Position numbers and translations under genes: made by a program | Notes under the pieces: generated by a model | What the model was told of the DNA's origin: nothing | What the model saw: only the letters and a program-made list of their open reading frames with translations | The model's database searches: none | Source: Anisodus tanguticus | Lineage: Eukaryota > Streptophyta > Magnoliopsida > Solanales > Solanaceae | Direction: 5' to 3' | Length of the DNA stretch: 64,000 bases | Assembly: GCA_034509755.1 (NCBI GenBank) | Contig: CM067541.1 | Coordinates: 26,666,501-26,730,500 of the forward strand | Shown here: in pieces, positions 12,829 to 23,718 of the stretch | How positions within the stretch are numbered: the stretch's first letter is position 1 | How the letters are laid out: every line of letters begins with the position of its first letter

Positions 12829-13726
12829 AACGTTAGGTTCTTGTCTTTTTCCTTCTGCTCTTGCTTCAGTTTGCGGTACTCTTTGATCATATGGCCAGGC
12901 TTTCCACAGTGATAGTAGTTTCCTTTGAACTTCTCAATCGTTTGGATTTTGCCGTCTCCCTGGTACTTGCGCTTTTTGTTGGCGTTTCCCTTCGCCTTTG
13001 TCTCCATTGGTTGCTTTCCCTTAGATATAGTTCTTTTATTGTCCTCTTGTATTTGAAGTTTGATAATAAGATCTTCAAAACCCATTTTCTTTGTCTTTAG
13101 TTTGAGATAACTCATGAACTCGTTCCACGAGGGAGGCAATTTCTCAATCAAAGACCCAACCAGAAATTGCTTGTTTGGCTTCGCTCCTTCCAAACCCAGA
13201 TGATGAAGAATCATTGAAACTCTTGGATTTGGGACATCACTGATTTACCATCCACCATTTGAAATTTCAGAAACTTTCCAACGATGAATTTCTTAGTACC
13301 CATATCTTGTGTGCTGTACTTTTTCTCGAGTTTTTCCCACAACTCCTTTGTCGTCTTCACGGTGCAATACACAGTATAAAGTGTATCCGACAGACCGTTC
13401 AGAATGCAGTTTTTGCACATGAAATCACTATGATTCCAGGCATCCAGTGTTAACTTCAGGGCATTTGTGACCTGGATATCTTCGCCCACTTCAGTCATTG
13501 TATTAGACTGAGTGTATATTGCATCCCCACCAGAAGGAGGATCTTCTGTCAGAAAGCGTGACAGGTTCAACGTAGTAAGATAGAACAACATCTTTTGTTG
13601 CCATCTCTTGAAATTGGTACCCATAAACTTTTCTGGGCGTTCTTCTTGGAAACTGGCAGGAGCAGGGACAACAACCTTCTCTTGAGTAGCAGCAGCAGAA
13701 CCAGAAGCAATAATTGAATCAGACAT
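12789..13726 (-). pseudogene. Copia gag pseudogene
   Basis: Starts with ATG at 13726-13724 (MSDSIIASGSAAATQ) only 33 bases after the 5' LTR. The UBN2-type core follows: RPEKFMGTNFKRWQQKML, then NGLSDTLYTVYCTVKTTKELW. A one-base shift near 13212 moves the frame to the C-terminal part, SLIEKLPPSWNEFMSYLK and a zinc knuckle written YYHCGKPGHMIKEY. In the knuckle the first and last cysteines of C-x2-C-x4-H-x4-C are tyrosines, so it could not bind zinc normally. Confidence 0.85.
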
Positions 13727-13759
13727 CTTTCGAACACTTAGAGAATTTTGTCTTAAATT

Positions 13760-14531
13760 GTAGGTGTAGTTGGTGTTAGAAAGGTTAAAAAGAATAAAAG
13801 CTGAGTCGAGAGATGACTCTCCGTCTTTAAGACAAAAATTACCTCGTATATATGCTTTTACGGTAATGGAACAACAATCAACAATACAAAGCAAATAAGG
13901 TTGATTCTAGAGAAGAAAATAAATATAGAATAGACTGTTGAAGATGAGAGGATCTATGTGTGTTTCTGTATTTTTGAACTGAATAGAAGAGTTTAATTTA
14001 TAGGAAATAGGAAGGCGTTTCTGAATGTTGAAGTCAGATTAGTTGCAACATTTGGTTATCTCTGAAACTTTTAGGACCAAAATGTAAATAAGAAATATTT
14101 TAGAGACCAAAGAGAAAATTTTGAAAGACAGCCCACCCCGCAGCCCGAACGGGCGGTGGCGACGCGTATTCGGGGACCCAAGCTCACCTAGGTCCTCCCC
14201 CTTCTTAACACATGAGTTACCCCTTGGGGTCCCAAACCCTTACTCTAAATTAGAGTTTATATAGTGCTCAATCCTTCCATCTTCTACCTATGTGGGAGAT
14301 TTGTTATTTGGCCAAAACAATCCAATTATTCATGTCTCAAACACCTTACTTTGTGTACCAATATATCTTTCATTTCTTAACGAAATTTGACGATACTTGG
14401 CACTATTATCATCTACTCATTTAGTAGATTAGGCATGTGCGAAGAAATAATGTTTCCGACATGCGGGGACCCACGTATTTAAGTCATTAAAGATGAGAAA
14501 AACTCAATCCCACATAGTTAAATTTCCAACA
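13760..14531 (-). repeat. 5' LTR of copia 7909-14531 (772 bp)
   Basis: Partner of 7909-8789. Element sense: TGTTGGAAAT...CCTACA. The base after it in element sense begins ATTTAAGACAAAATTCTC, not the TGGTATCAGAGC initiator-Met primer site used by most plant copia elements and by the other complete copias in this window. Confidence 0.85.
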
Positions 14532-15321
14532 GATATTGGACACCGTAAAAAGCCAACAACTCCTGTGACAAACAAGTGCTACATGTAGAGGCCTGAGGGC
14601 ATCTTGGGTGACAGTAAGTGCACCTTTGTCATGAATAAACTAAGTCTAGTGATCTACAATGAGATCCCACAGCTCTAACTAAGTCTAATGATAAGGAATC
14701 TAAAGATCTACAATAAGATTCCATAGCTCTCAAGGAAGCGTAAGTTACATTTCAAAGACAGCTAGACTAACCGATTTCAATATTTTCCCACAACCAACTA
14801 CCACTTTAATCAAACCTGCGTGAGTTAGGCCTTCCCATAATCGCAGATTCAAATCTTCAAGATGCTAAGAAAACTCCCCTACAACTGAAAGACCTTGATC
14901 TCCAACTTAACATCTCTTTAAAAGGAACAAGAATCCAAAGCTTCTAAGACATTTGATCCAATATGTACATCATACCATTCTATTCCAAAACAATTTGAAA
15001 CCGAGCAATAGAATGAAAATGTAAAAAAATTAAAGTTAGAGCACCATATTAAGCTCGGCTTTTCAAGCTTAGTAAACCTAGCAGCAACGGTAACACCTTG
15101 TACCTTTAAAGACTAACCACAAAATCAAAAAGGCTAAAGTTTGACCCGTGTGATGGGAATATAATGGAACCAATATAAGGAGTGTAGGAAGTGTGTTGAA
15201 AACTAACAAATGTATAAGAAGAGTCTTTGGGCAAAGTATAGTCGGAAGCTACTTTACGGATAGGGACGGATCAACGGAATATGTGGCCTAAAGCCAAACC
15301 TTATAAAAGGCCTTAAATGTA
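14532..15321. other. Non-coding stretch between two copia elements
   Basis: I see no gene. About 14637-14740 holds an imperfect tandem duplication (CTAAGTCTAGTGATCTACAA / CTAAGTCTAATGAT...GATCTACAATAAG). Otherwise unremarkable mixed-composition DNA, the old landing site of both flanking retrotransposons. Confidence 0.5.
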
Positions 15322-15450
15322 TTCCATCTGTTTTATTTTATATGTCTTAGTTTGACTCTACATGAAATGTAAGATATATAAAAGACTTGAATATAATTGT
15401 CATAAATTAAAGATGTGTATAACATATCAAAAATATTCTTTAAATCTTGT

Positions 15451-16387
15451 TGTAGATGTTGGATGGATGTTGTGACAACATCTGGAAATGCTCAGGACAA
15501 CATCTTATGAAAATAAGAATGTTGCCTGCGATGTTGTGACAACATTCCTGACAACATTTCTGTAACGATTTTGCCTATTCTTCCAGCTAAAACAGGTTGT
15601 GTTACCGTGAGTAAAAAATGACCTAGGCAAGCTAATAATGATGCTGTGTTGAAAACGTGGTAAAAGAAACAGTCAAAGCTTGGAGAGAAAGCAGCGTGAA
15701 GACCAAGTCCAGAACGTTGAGCTTTTGAAGGAGCAAGAACCGGTCCAAGCTGAAGCCTTCTTTTACTCAGCCTCCGCAACCAACCAGTGAGGATTTCAAG
15801 GGAAGTTCCACACTATAAATAGAGGGGAACTTCAGAGTATCGATATCCAGATTTAAAAGAGAAGAATTATCAAGAGAGCTCTCGCATAATCACCTTAGAA
15901 ACTGGATCAACACACTTGGCCTAAAGTAGTATAACAACATATAGTCCCACGTTACTATTGCTGCCCAGATTCTAGATCAAGCTTATATTTCAAGCAATAG
16001 TAATGAAGATGTTGTATTTGTCTTTTTAGATCCTTTAACTTTGGGCTGAAGTCATCTGCGACTTCACTTTTGTTTGTAATTTCTTTTTCGCATTTATTGT
16101 TCAATCTTGCATAAAGAAATTCTTTTTAATTGTATATAATTTATACAATTCTTTGGTCATTGACCATCAAGGGATATATTAATATATACCCTTGAAAATA
16201 TAAACCTTGTGTCCCTTTACTTTTCTGCTGCATTTACTCTATAAAGGTTTATAATTGTTTTATCACAATGTTGCCTCAGATTGTTGACACAACATTGAAG
16301 GCAACATCCAAAAACTGTTTGAATTGTTCTAGCTGTTACGGTTTTATTCTTACATATTCTTGCTTATTCGTAGCCCCGGACCCAACA
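15451..16387 (+). repeat. 5' LTR of the Sirevirus-like element (937 bp)
   Basis: Runs from TGTAGATGTTGG to CGGACCCAACA. It carries perfect palindromes at 15466-15482 (GATGTTGT-G-ACAACATC) and 15531-15545, a plus-strand TATA-like CTATAAATAG near 15813-15822, and a further cluster of ATGTTG/CAACAT half-sites near 16267-16307. A 95-codon antisense frame (15779-15492) is also open in the 3' LTR, which is expected from LTR duplication alone. Confidence 0.9.
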
Positions 16388-16389
16388 AG

Positions 16390-16401
16390 TGGTATCAGAG
16401 C
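16390..16401 (+). other. Primer binding site, initiator tRNA-Met
   Basis: TGGTATCAGAGC, two bases after the end of the 5' LTR, is complementary to the 3' end of plant initiator tRNA-Met and starts minus-strand DNA synthesis. Confidence 0.9.
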
Positions 16402-16438
16402 CAACACTTGATACAATAAGTATTTCATTCTGAATATT

Positions 16439-17404
16439 ATGGCTATGGACTCAGCTATACAAAATGTTGGTAGACTTCCAATTCTTGACGGAACTAACTA
16501 TGCCTATTGGAAAATCCGACTACGTTCGCACATCAAATCCATTGATGTTCGAGCTTGGATATCAGTTTCCGAAGGCTATGTGATTCCTAAGTACCCAGCA
16601 GACGAGGATGGTGATGTACTTACCAAACCCGAATCTGAATGGACCGAGGAAGGAGATCAAGAAGAAGAATCACAGGCAATGTTGGCATCCGTGTTTGAAC
16701 ACTTACTGTCTGATGATGAAGATGTTGTTGACAATGTTGCGACAACATCAGGAACAACATCATACTCAACATCTGGAATGTCTTCCACATCAGAGAGGTA
16801 TGTATACTTTGACTATTCAGATGTAAATTGTTTTAGTGGATTTAACTCTTCATCTAAGGCTGTAAATTTGGATCTAGTTGACTCCAAAGATGACGTAATA
16901 AAGGAATTACAAAGCCTTTGTAAAGCCTTATTCACTGAATCTGAGCAACTAGACTCAAAAGCAAAATTAGTGACTCTTGAGAATATCAATCTGAAAGGCA
17001 CAATCAACCGATTAGAGGTGACACTTACCAAAAAGGACCTAGAGCTTAGTAAGATGCGTGCACGATTAAACGTAGCCGAGACCACCTTTCAAAGGCTCAA
17101 CATGGGAACCTCCAAACTGGATGAAATATTGAACTTCAATAAACCTACAAGGGCTGGGCTTGCGTACCAATCTCCTAGCAAACCAGATACTTCCAGAATC
17201 CATAGTCAAACTGAGAGGATAAAATTTGTCAAAGAAAATTCGAGTAACTCTCAGATCACTAAAATTGAATCGAAGTTTGTATGTAACTTCTGTAAAAAGT
17301 CAGGACATCTTATGCCCTACCGCTATAAACTTCAAAACTCTGCACTCAGAATATTGCCTATAATGTCATCAGCAATATTGCCCAACATCGCTGACAACAT
17401 TTAA
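16439..17404 (+). pseudogene. Gag of the Sirevirus-like element, internally shortened
   Basis: The first ATG after the primer site opens a 321-codon frame. Residues about 10-55 are the DUF4219-like N-terminus (PILDGTNYAYWKIRLRSHIK). The frame then passes directly into an acidic, serine/threonine-rich stretch (about residues 65-135), so the usual UBN2 capsid core appears to be missing. A coiled-coil-like region (about 150-225) follows, and a zinc knuckle CNFCKKSGHLMPYRYK near residue 282, whose last cysteine is replaced by arginine. A TAA at 17402 ends the frame, but the same frame continues into protease, so this stop probably splits what was one gag-pol ORF. Confidence 0.8.
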
Positions 17405-20400
17405 AGCAACCAGCTTGAAAGCAGAAGGAAGAAAAAGGAATGGGTACCCAAACTAAATCTGAAATGTAATGTGTGCATAACTGCTTTATGTACTAACATT
17501 ACAGGTTCTTGGTATTTTGATAGTGGTTGCTCACGTCATATGACAGGTACCAGATGCCTATTAAAGGAATATGGAGCATTCAATGGAGGATACGTGACCT
17601 TTGGAGGAGGAAGTAAGAGTAAGATAACTGGTAAATGAACTCTTAATGTTTCGGATGTACCAGCCTTGAAAAATGTTCTTCATGTAGAAGGTTTGGTTGC
17701 TAATCTTCTTAGCATAAGCCAACTATGTGATGATGATCTCGAGGTGAAATTCAACAAGCTTGGATACAAGGTTACAGATTCTGCGGATAAATGTGTCATG
17801 TCAGGAACCCGAACAGGAGATAATTGCTATCTAGTTGGTAGACAAGAGTTGTGCAATTCCGCAAAGGTAGGTAACTTGACACTTTGGCATCAAAAGTTGG
17901 GACATGTCAACTACGACACCTTAGAGAAACTGATCTCATTTGAAGCTGTTAGAGGCATTCCCAGACTGGATCCAAAAGATAAAACACTATGCGAAGATTG
18001 TTTGAAGGGAAAGCAGACCCGAGTCTCTCACAATGTTGTCCAACATGACAGACAACGTTCAGGTACGTCTCATTGTTTCCAATTATTGCATATGGATCTT
18101 ATGAGTCCAATCAAGGTAGATAGCCTAGGAGGGATGAGATATTCTTATGTGATAGTAGATAATTTTTCCAGATTCACTTGGATCTATTTTTTAAAGGAAA
18201 AATTACAAACCTTTGAGATGTTTAGAACACTTTTCTCTGGGATTAAGAACCTATTTTGTTCTTCGATTTTTAGAATTAGATCTGATCATGGAAAGGAGTT
18301 TGAAAATCAAACCTTTGCAAAATTTTGTGAAAAGAAAGGCATATTCCATGAATTTTTGGCACCAAAAATACAACAAAATGGGGTTGCTGAGAGAAAGAAC
18401 AAAACATTACAAGAAATGGCTAGAGTTATGTTAAGTTCTAAGCAATTGTCAAAAAGGTTTTGGGTAGAAGCCTTGAACATGGCATGTCACATAATTAATA
18501 GAATCTATTTAAGGCCAGGGACCAAGATGACACCATATGAACTGTTAAATGGAAATAAACCTACAGTGCGGTACTTTCATGTCTTTGGGTGTATGTGCTA
18601 TATTCTTAATGACAGGGATAAACTGGCCAAATTTGACTCTAAGAGTGACAGGGGAATATTCGTTGGCTACTCTAAAAATAGCCATGCTTATCGAATATAC
18701 AATCTTCGGAAAAAGACCATACAAGAATCAGTCAATGATATTTTTGATGACCTGCTGGATATATCTGGTAGATCTTCAGAAAACAACATTGTGGTTGCAG
18801 TTGAAGAGGAGCAACCCACTGAAGAAACAGATGTAGTCTCAGATGTTGTCCCAACATCAGAAGAAACATATGAACCTCCAAGAGAGAACAATGGGGACGA
18901 AATCGAGGAGGAGTCTTTTACAGAACTGAATGATCAAGTGAGAAGAGACCCTCCATCGAGGATTAGAAGGAACCATCCACCCGACCAGGTGATAGGGGGA
19001 GTTTTTGAGGAGAGGCGTACAAGATGGAAAGAGCCAGTGAATTATCGAGAAATGGTAAGGTATGTGTGCATGTCCACCATATACCAACAGGTAAGTCTCT
19101 CTTGTCTTACATCTACTTTGGAACCCAAAAATATTGGGGAAGCATTAAAAGATAATTCTTGGATTCAGTCCATGTAAGAGGAGCTTGAACAATTTTCCCG
19201 AAATGAGGTTTGGGACTTGGTACCACGACCCAACAACACAAATTTTATTGGGACAAAGTGGATATTCAAAAACAAATCAGATGAGTTAGGGAAGATTGTC
19301 AGAAACAAAGCTCGACTTGTTGCTCAAGGATATACACAAGTTGAAGGTATCGATTATGACGAGACCTTCGCTCATGTGGCTAGAATTGAGTCAATAAGAT
19401 TGCTTCTTGCTATTGCTTGCTATCTAAAGATTACCTTGCACCAAATGGACGTTAAAGGTGCATTCTTAAATGGATACTTGGACAAAGAAAGTATATTTTG
19501 AACAACCAAAGGGATTTGAGGATCCTCACCATCTACATCATGTGTACAAACTCAAGAAAGCTTTGTATAGACTAAAACAAGCCCCACGTGCCTGGTATGG
19601 TCGTCTAACTAACTTCCTTGTTGAGTTTGGTTTCACCCGTGGAGAAGCTGACAGAATATTATTTATTAAAATACATGGTGTAGATGTAATAATAGCTCAA
19701 ATCTATGTTGATGATATTGTTTTTGGTTCAACTACAGAATCTTTCTTGAAGTCTTTTGTCGAAGCAATGTCGACAACATTTGAGATGAGCATGATTGGAG
19801 AACTAACATTTTTCTTAGGCTTGCAGATTAAACAGAATGAAGATGGGATCTTTGTATCTCAAATCAAGTACGCCAAGAATCTAGTTAGGATATTTGGTCT
19901 GGAAAATGCTACACACATGAAGACTCCAATGGGCTCTACGCAACAGGTATGTAAAGACGATGTTGGACAAGATGTTGACCCAACATTGTACCGATCTATG
20001 ATAGGTAGCCTTCTATACCTTACTGCCAGTCGCCCCGATATTATGTGTTTGCGCCAGGTTCCAAGCCAGTCCCAAGGTATCTCATTTTAACATTGTGAAA
20101 CGTATCATTCGATATGTTGCCGGTATAAGTAACTTGGGAATTTGGTACTCCAAAGACACTAATCCTAATCTAATAAGATATAGTGACTCGAATTGGGCCG
20201 GTGATGTAGACGATAGAAAAAGCACTAGTGGTGGGTGTTTCTATCTTGGCAATAATCTAGTCTCATGGTACAGTCATAAACAAAATTGTGTATCACTCTC
20301 GACTGTCGAATCTGAATATGTGGCAGCCGGAAGTTATTGTGCTCAACTGATTTGGTTATGACATATGCTAGATGACTATGGCATATCTAATAACTTCATG

Positions 20401-20632
20401 ATTTTGTACTGTGATAATCTGAGTGCTATTAATATTTTCAAAAATCCTGTTCAGCATTCACGTATAAAGCACATAGATATAAGACATCATTTTCTAAGAG
20501 ACTTAGTGGAAAAATAGCTAGTTCAAATCGAACATGTTGATACTTTTTGTCAACTGACTGACATTTTTACCAAACCTTTAGATCATGAGAGATTTTCTAG
20601 CTTGAAAAATTCTCTTGGTCTCTGTTTTCTTT
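17405..20632 (+). pseudogene. Pol of the Sirevirus-like element: protease, integrase, RT, RNase H
   Basis: Same frame as gag. Protease active site WYFDSGCSRHMTG at about 17510-17548. A TGA at 17636 interrupts. From 17666 a 503-codon block has the pre-integrase motif LWHQKLGHVNYDTL, the CEDCLKGKQ zinc pair, and integrase core residues in HMDLMSP, DNFSRFTWIYF and RSDHGKEFE. TAA at 19175 interrupts again. RT starts at about 19217 (FIGTKWIFKNK, then HQMDVKGAFLNGYL); an extra A near 19490 shifts the frame; RT palm is YVDDIVFGST near 19710. A small deletion near 20045-20060 shifts it again before RNase H (SDSNWAGDVDDRKSTSG, STVESEYVA), which is cut by TGA at 20359 and TAG near 20516. The final LADIFTKPL-type end is at about 20560-20585. 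Confidence 0.88.
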
Positions 20633-20639
20633 GAAAATA

Positions 20640-21360
20640 AGACAGGCTAGGTAGATGTTGTCCGAAATGTTGTCCCAACATTCTGGATAACATTTATTGT
20701 TGGGTTAATATACAGGATAAGTGTTGTCGTGATGTTGCAATATTTTCTTTCAAAAGATTCAAGCATGACTCTAAAAGGACAAGATATGAATGCGATACCA
20801 TTCTCTGCGAGTATCATAAGAAGGCGAAGCCTCTACTCAAAGATTTGGATGTATACAAAAAGAGCAAAGCTCTAAGATTGGTATCGTTCCTATTCTATAG
20901 GAGTACCACATGCTTCAAAAAGGTTGAAAATTCCTCAATATTTTTTTATCTGTATGTGTTCAACTAAGTTGATTAAGGACAATGGTAAAATGTTACATTA
21001 GTCCATCGATCAGTTTCATAGGGAACATATACGGAAATATAATCTACCAAATCAGAAAATCCTTGGAGTTCCATAATGCTTGTTTAACTTAGAAATGTTG
21101 CCAACATCATCAACAACATCGTGTTCCAATACATTGATCAATCTAGTTTATCTTATTTTATTCCTGTTTTTGGTATTTATCACGTCTCTGTCTTTAACTG
21201 GAAGTCCAAAAATTCTAGAGGACCGTTTTTTTTAAAATGATGATATATGACAATCCTTATTTTAGGTGTGTAAAGAGTTTTTATTCTTTTATACAATCTA
21301 AATTTAAGGAAAAGGAGTTTGAGTGTAAGTATACTTTGCTATAAATAAAACCTCCCATTT
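20640..21360 (+). promoter_or_regulatory. Non-coding spacer with TATA-like box before the extra ORF
   Basis: About 720 bases between RNase H and the extra ORF have no open frame. They contain palindromes at 20666-20682 (AATGTTG-TCC-CAACATT) and 21095-21107 (ATGTTG-C-CAACAT), and at 21339-21347 the sequence CTATAAATA, some 20 bases before the extra ORF opens. An internal promoter for a separate message is an inference from this placement only. Confidence 0.45.
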
Positions 21361-23315
21361 TTGTCTTGGAATTGTCACATCAGCCGACTATCAATCCATC
21401 AAACCATGATAGCCCAAACAACACCGTCATTTCTCAAAACCCAAAGCTTCTCCAACACGCCCAATCTTTCAAAACCCTCTCCCATGTCCGTGTCCCCAAA
21501 ATCCACAAACACCAAAGATTATTCTCCAATGTCCACTAGTCCAGCAAATAACAACAAGGTTTACAAGCATTATACTTCTATCAATGACTTGAGACCAGTC
21601 GAGGAGGACTGCACACAGGCTATGATCCTATTTGGTTCAGAGAAGCTATTATAGGTGAGCTACCCAGGCGATAATAAAAACCCAATTGATGTTGATGCAA
21701 CATCTGATTTCTCGAACCTTGCCTCAAGACAGTCAAAATTGATATTTCCGATGCGAAGGTCAAAGAGGGTTTTCGAAAACCAATTCGGTGAATACCATCT
21801 GCCAAAAGATCCAGGGGAGAGTCGACTTTCCCTGTTGATACTACCATAAGAAGCAACACTGACAACAATTTCAGTATGCCCAGTTCTTCCAGAACTCCAT
21901 CAACTTCCACTACACAAGCAGAATCTGAGAAGGAAAAAGAAGTAGAAGAGATGTTTGATGACACACCTCTACGAAACTTCATTCCTAAAGGGATCCATAG
22001 AACATACTGGAATTTTGATAAAAATGTTGCCTCAACATCAAAGGCAATAGATGAGAAAATGGACCCAGGCTATAATGCCCCAACATCCGAGGCAACACTT
22101 GCAGCCACCTCATCCGAACAAGAAAACACAGAATCTGAAACAAATTCTGAGGTAATTCCCTACTCCTCCATGTTTCAAACTAAATCATGCTCCAGTAACT
22201 GGAATTGGTTTAAGAATAGAGGAGTTAGAGGGGAGAAGGTGATTGACCTAACTTCATTCTCCAAAAATGATTTAGTGGATTTCTTAAGTAGTCGAAACAT
22301 CTTAAGCTCTATATCTGGTAAGAATCCTTATTATGAGAAGGTGATTAGGGTGTTCTATGCTAATTTGACGCTTGATGTTAAGGACACAAAGAAATTTGAG
22401 AAAGTGTACCTATACAACAAGGTATACAATTTTACACATGATATCATCAACTCCACACTTGGGATAATTATTAGTGAAAGAGAACCTCAACCAAACCCCA
22501 CTGTGGAGGAACTCAATTCAATAATCAAGTACCTCACAGGGAATTTGATCACTGTTTGGGCTCCTCGCAGCCCTGTGTCAAAGCTTACTGCCATGTCTGC
22601 CACTTTGCACAAGCTTGCTATATACAACTGGCTACCCTCCCTCAATAAGACAGTAGTGACCCTTGATCAAGTATCACTACTTTTCAAAATTGGAAGAAAT
22701 CAGAAAGTTGACTTAGGAACACTTATATTCAATCATGTTGTCAACTTGGCAGAAAAACATAGCAACTCTGCCCTTCCATACCCCTCCTTGATTTTTCAAA
22801 TCCTGCTCAACCAAGGTTTTAAGACTTCAAAAGGAGAAAAGTTGAGTCCAGCCTTAGAGGTTTACTCAGTACAACGAGCAGTTGTTAACAGCAGGGACAT
22901 GGTTATTGACCTGCCTTGGAAGAAAGATGAATGAGACACTAACACATCAAAGGATGTTGCCGACATTCCTGGCAACATTGCTCAAGGAAAGGTCCCAATG
23001 TCCAAAGACTGGCTTCGACAACACATTGCTGAACTTGATAGGGAAATTCAAGAACTAGTGCGAGCCATGAACTATTATATGGGCTTACTTTCTTCACAAA
23101 AAGGGGGAGATGATGCTGATGATGATGCTGCTGCTGGAAGCAGTGACAGAGGAGTCAGTGATGATGTCCGCCGGGAAGCAGACATACAGGGGGAGGGTGC
23201 AGACAATGATGCAGGGGGAGAAGAGTTGAGATGGTTGCTGACTACTTCTGATGCTGAAGATGAAGATGAAAATGGTGCTGCACAATGTTGCGACAAAGTG
23301 ATATGGAGTTGGTGA
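21361..23315 (+). pseudogene. Extra downstream ORF of the Sirevirus-like element
   Basis: Three frames fit end to end: 21361-21849 (stop at 21652), a shift near 21850-21876, then 21876-22934 and 22998-23315 in one frame separated by TGA at 22932. Together they would be about 640 residues. The N-terminal third is serine/threonine/proline-rich. The middle (about 22200-22900) starts NWFKNRGVRGEKVIDL and resembles the 'putative plant transposon protein' domain (Pfam PF20167 type, from memory), common in retrotransposon-derived ORFs of plants. The C-terminus is a coiled-coil candidate (LRQHIAELDREIQELVRAMN) followed by an Asp/Gly-rich tail. I see no signal peptide or obvious transmembrane segment, so an envelope role is not supported. 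Function unknown. Confidence 0.7.
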
Positions 23316-23717
23316 TATGGAGTTGGTGATTCAATGATGAATGTTTATTTGAATTGTGGATATACTGACATTACTGACATTTGAAATATTATTTGTGTTT
23401 GTAATATTTTACTGTGGGACATTTGGTCTGTTTTTACAGACATTATAACTGCTTTCTAAAGCTTTTTATATATGGTTGCCTGATGTGGATTGGAATGAAT
23501 GATTACTGTAGACTGATTACGCAATTGCTGTAAGTAAGTCTACAGTCTAATCAAATCATTGATACTACACTGCTTGGAATTTAACACTGCAGGTTAAGGG
23601 GGAGAGCATAGCATTGATCCTACTGATTCTTGGAATGTAAGGACTACATCGGAAATCAGTATCCTAGTCATTTTCGCTTTGTATGGAGTTTTGTGAAGAA
23701 AGGCAAAAGGGGGGAGA
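23101..23717 (+). other. Repeated polypurine tracts of the Sirevirus-like element
   Basis: AAGGGGGAGA-like tracts occur at 23101-23110, near 23187 and 23212, at 23596-23605, and finally AAAAGGGGGGAGA at 23705-23717, two bases before the 3' LTR. The last is positioned to prime plus-strand DNA. Multiple tracts near the 3' LTR are a known Sirevirus habit. Confidence 0.75.
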
Positions 23718-23718
23718 T

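Larger units (their letters stand above)
7909..14531 (-). mobile_element. Full-length but dead Ty1-copia retrotransposon, minus strand
   Basis: Two direct repeats bound it: 13760-14531 (5' LTR in element sense) and 7909-8789 (3' LTR). Both begin TGTTGGAAATTTAACTA and end CTACA on the minus strand. Flanking 5-mers are AATAT (7904-7908) and GATAT (14532-14536), a target duplication with one change. Between them, minus-strand order is gag, protease, integrase, RT, RNase H, which is the copia order. A polypurine tract (GAGGGGATT) lies just inside the 3' LTR at about 8790-8800. All coding parts are broken; see the separate entries. Confidence 0.9.

Noticed and set aside
15492..15779. 95-codon antisense frame, open in both LTRs of the Sirevirus-like element (also 23760-24047)
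   Set aside because: LTRs are copies of each other, so shared openness is not independent evidence; no start context, domain or codon pattern supports it.
21361..23315. Calling the extra Sirevirus ORF an envelope gene
   Set aside because: No signal peptide, membrane span or fusion-type feature is visible; the domain resembles a plant transposon protein family instead.
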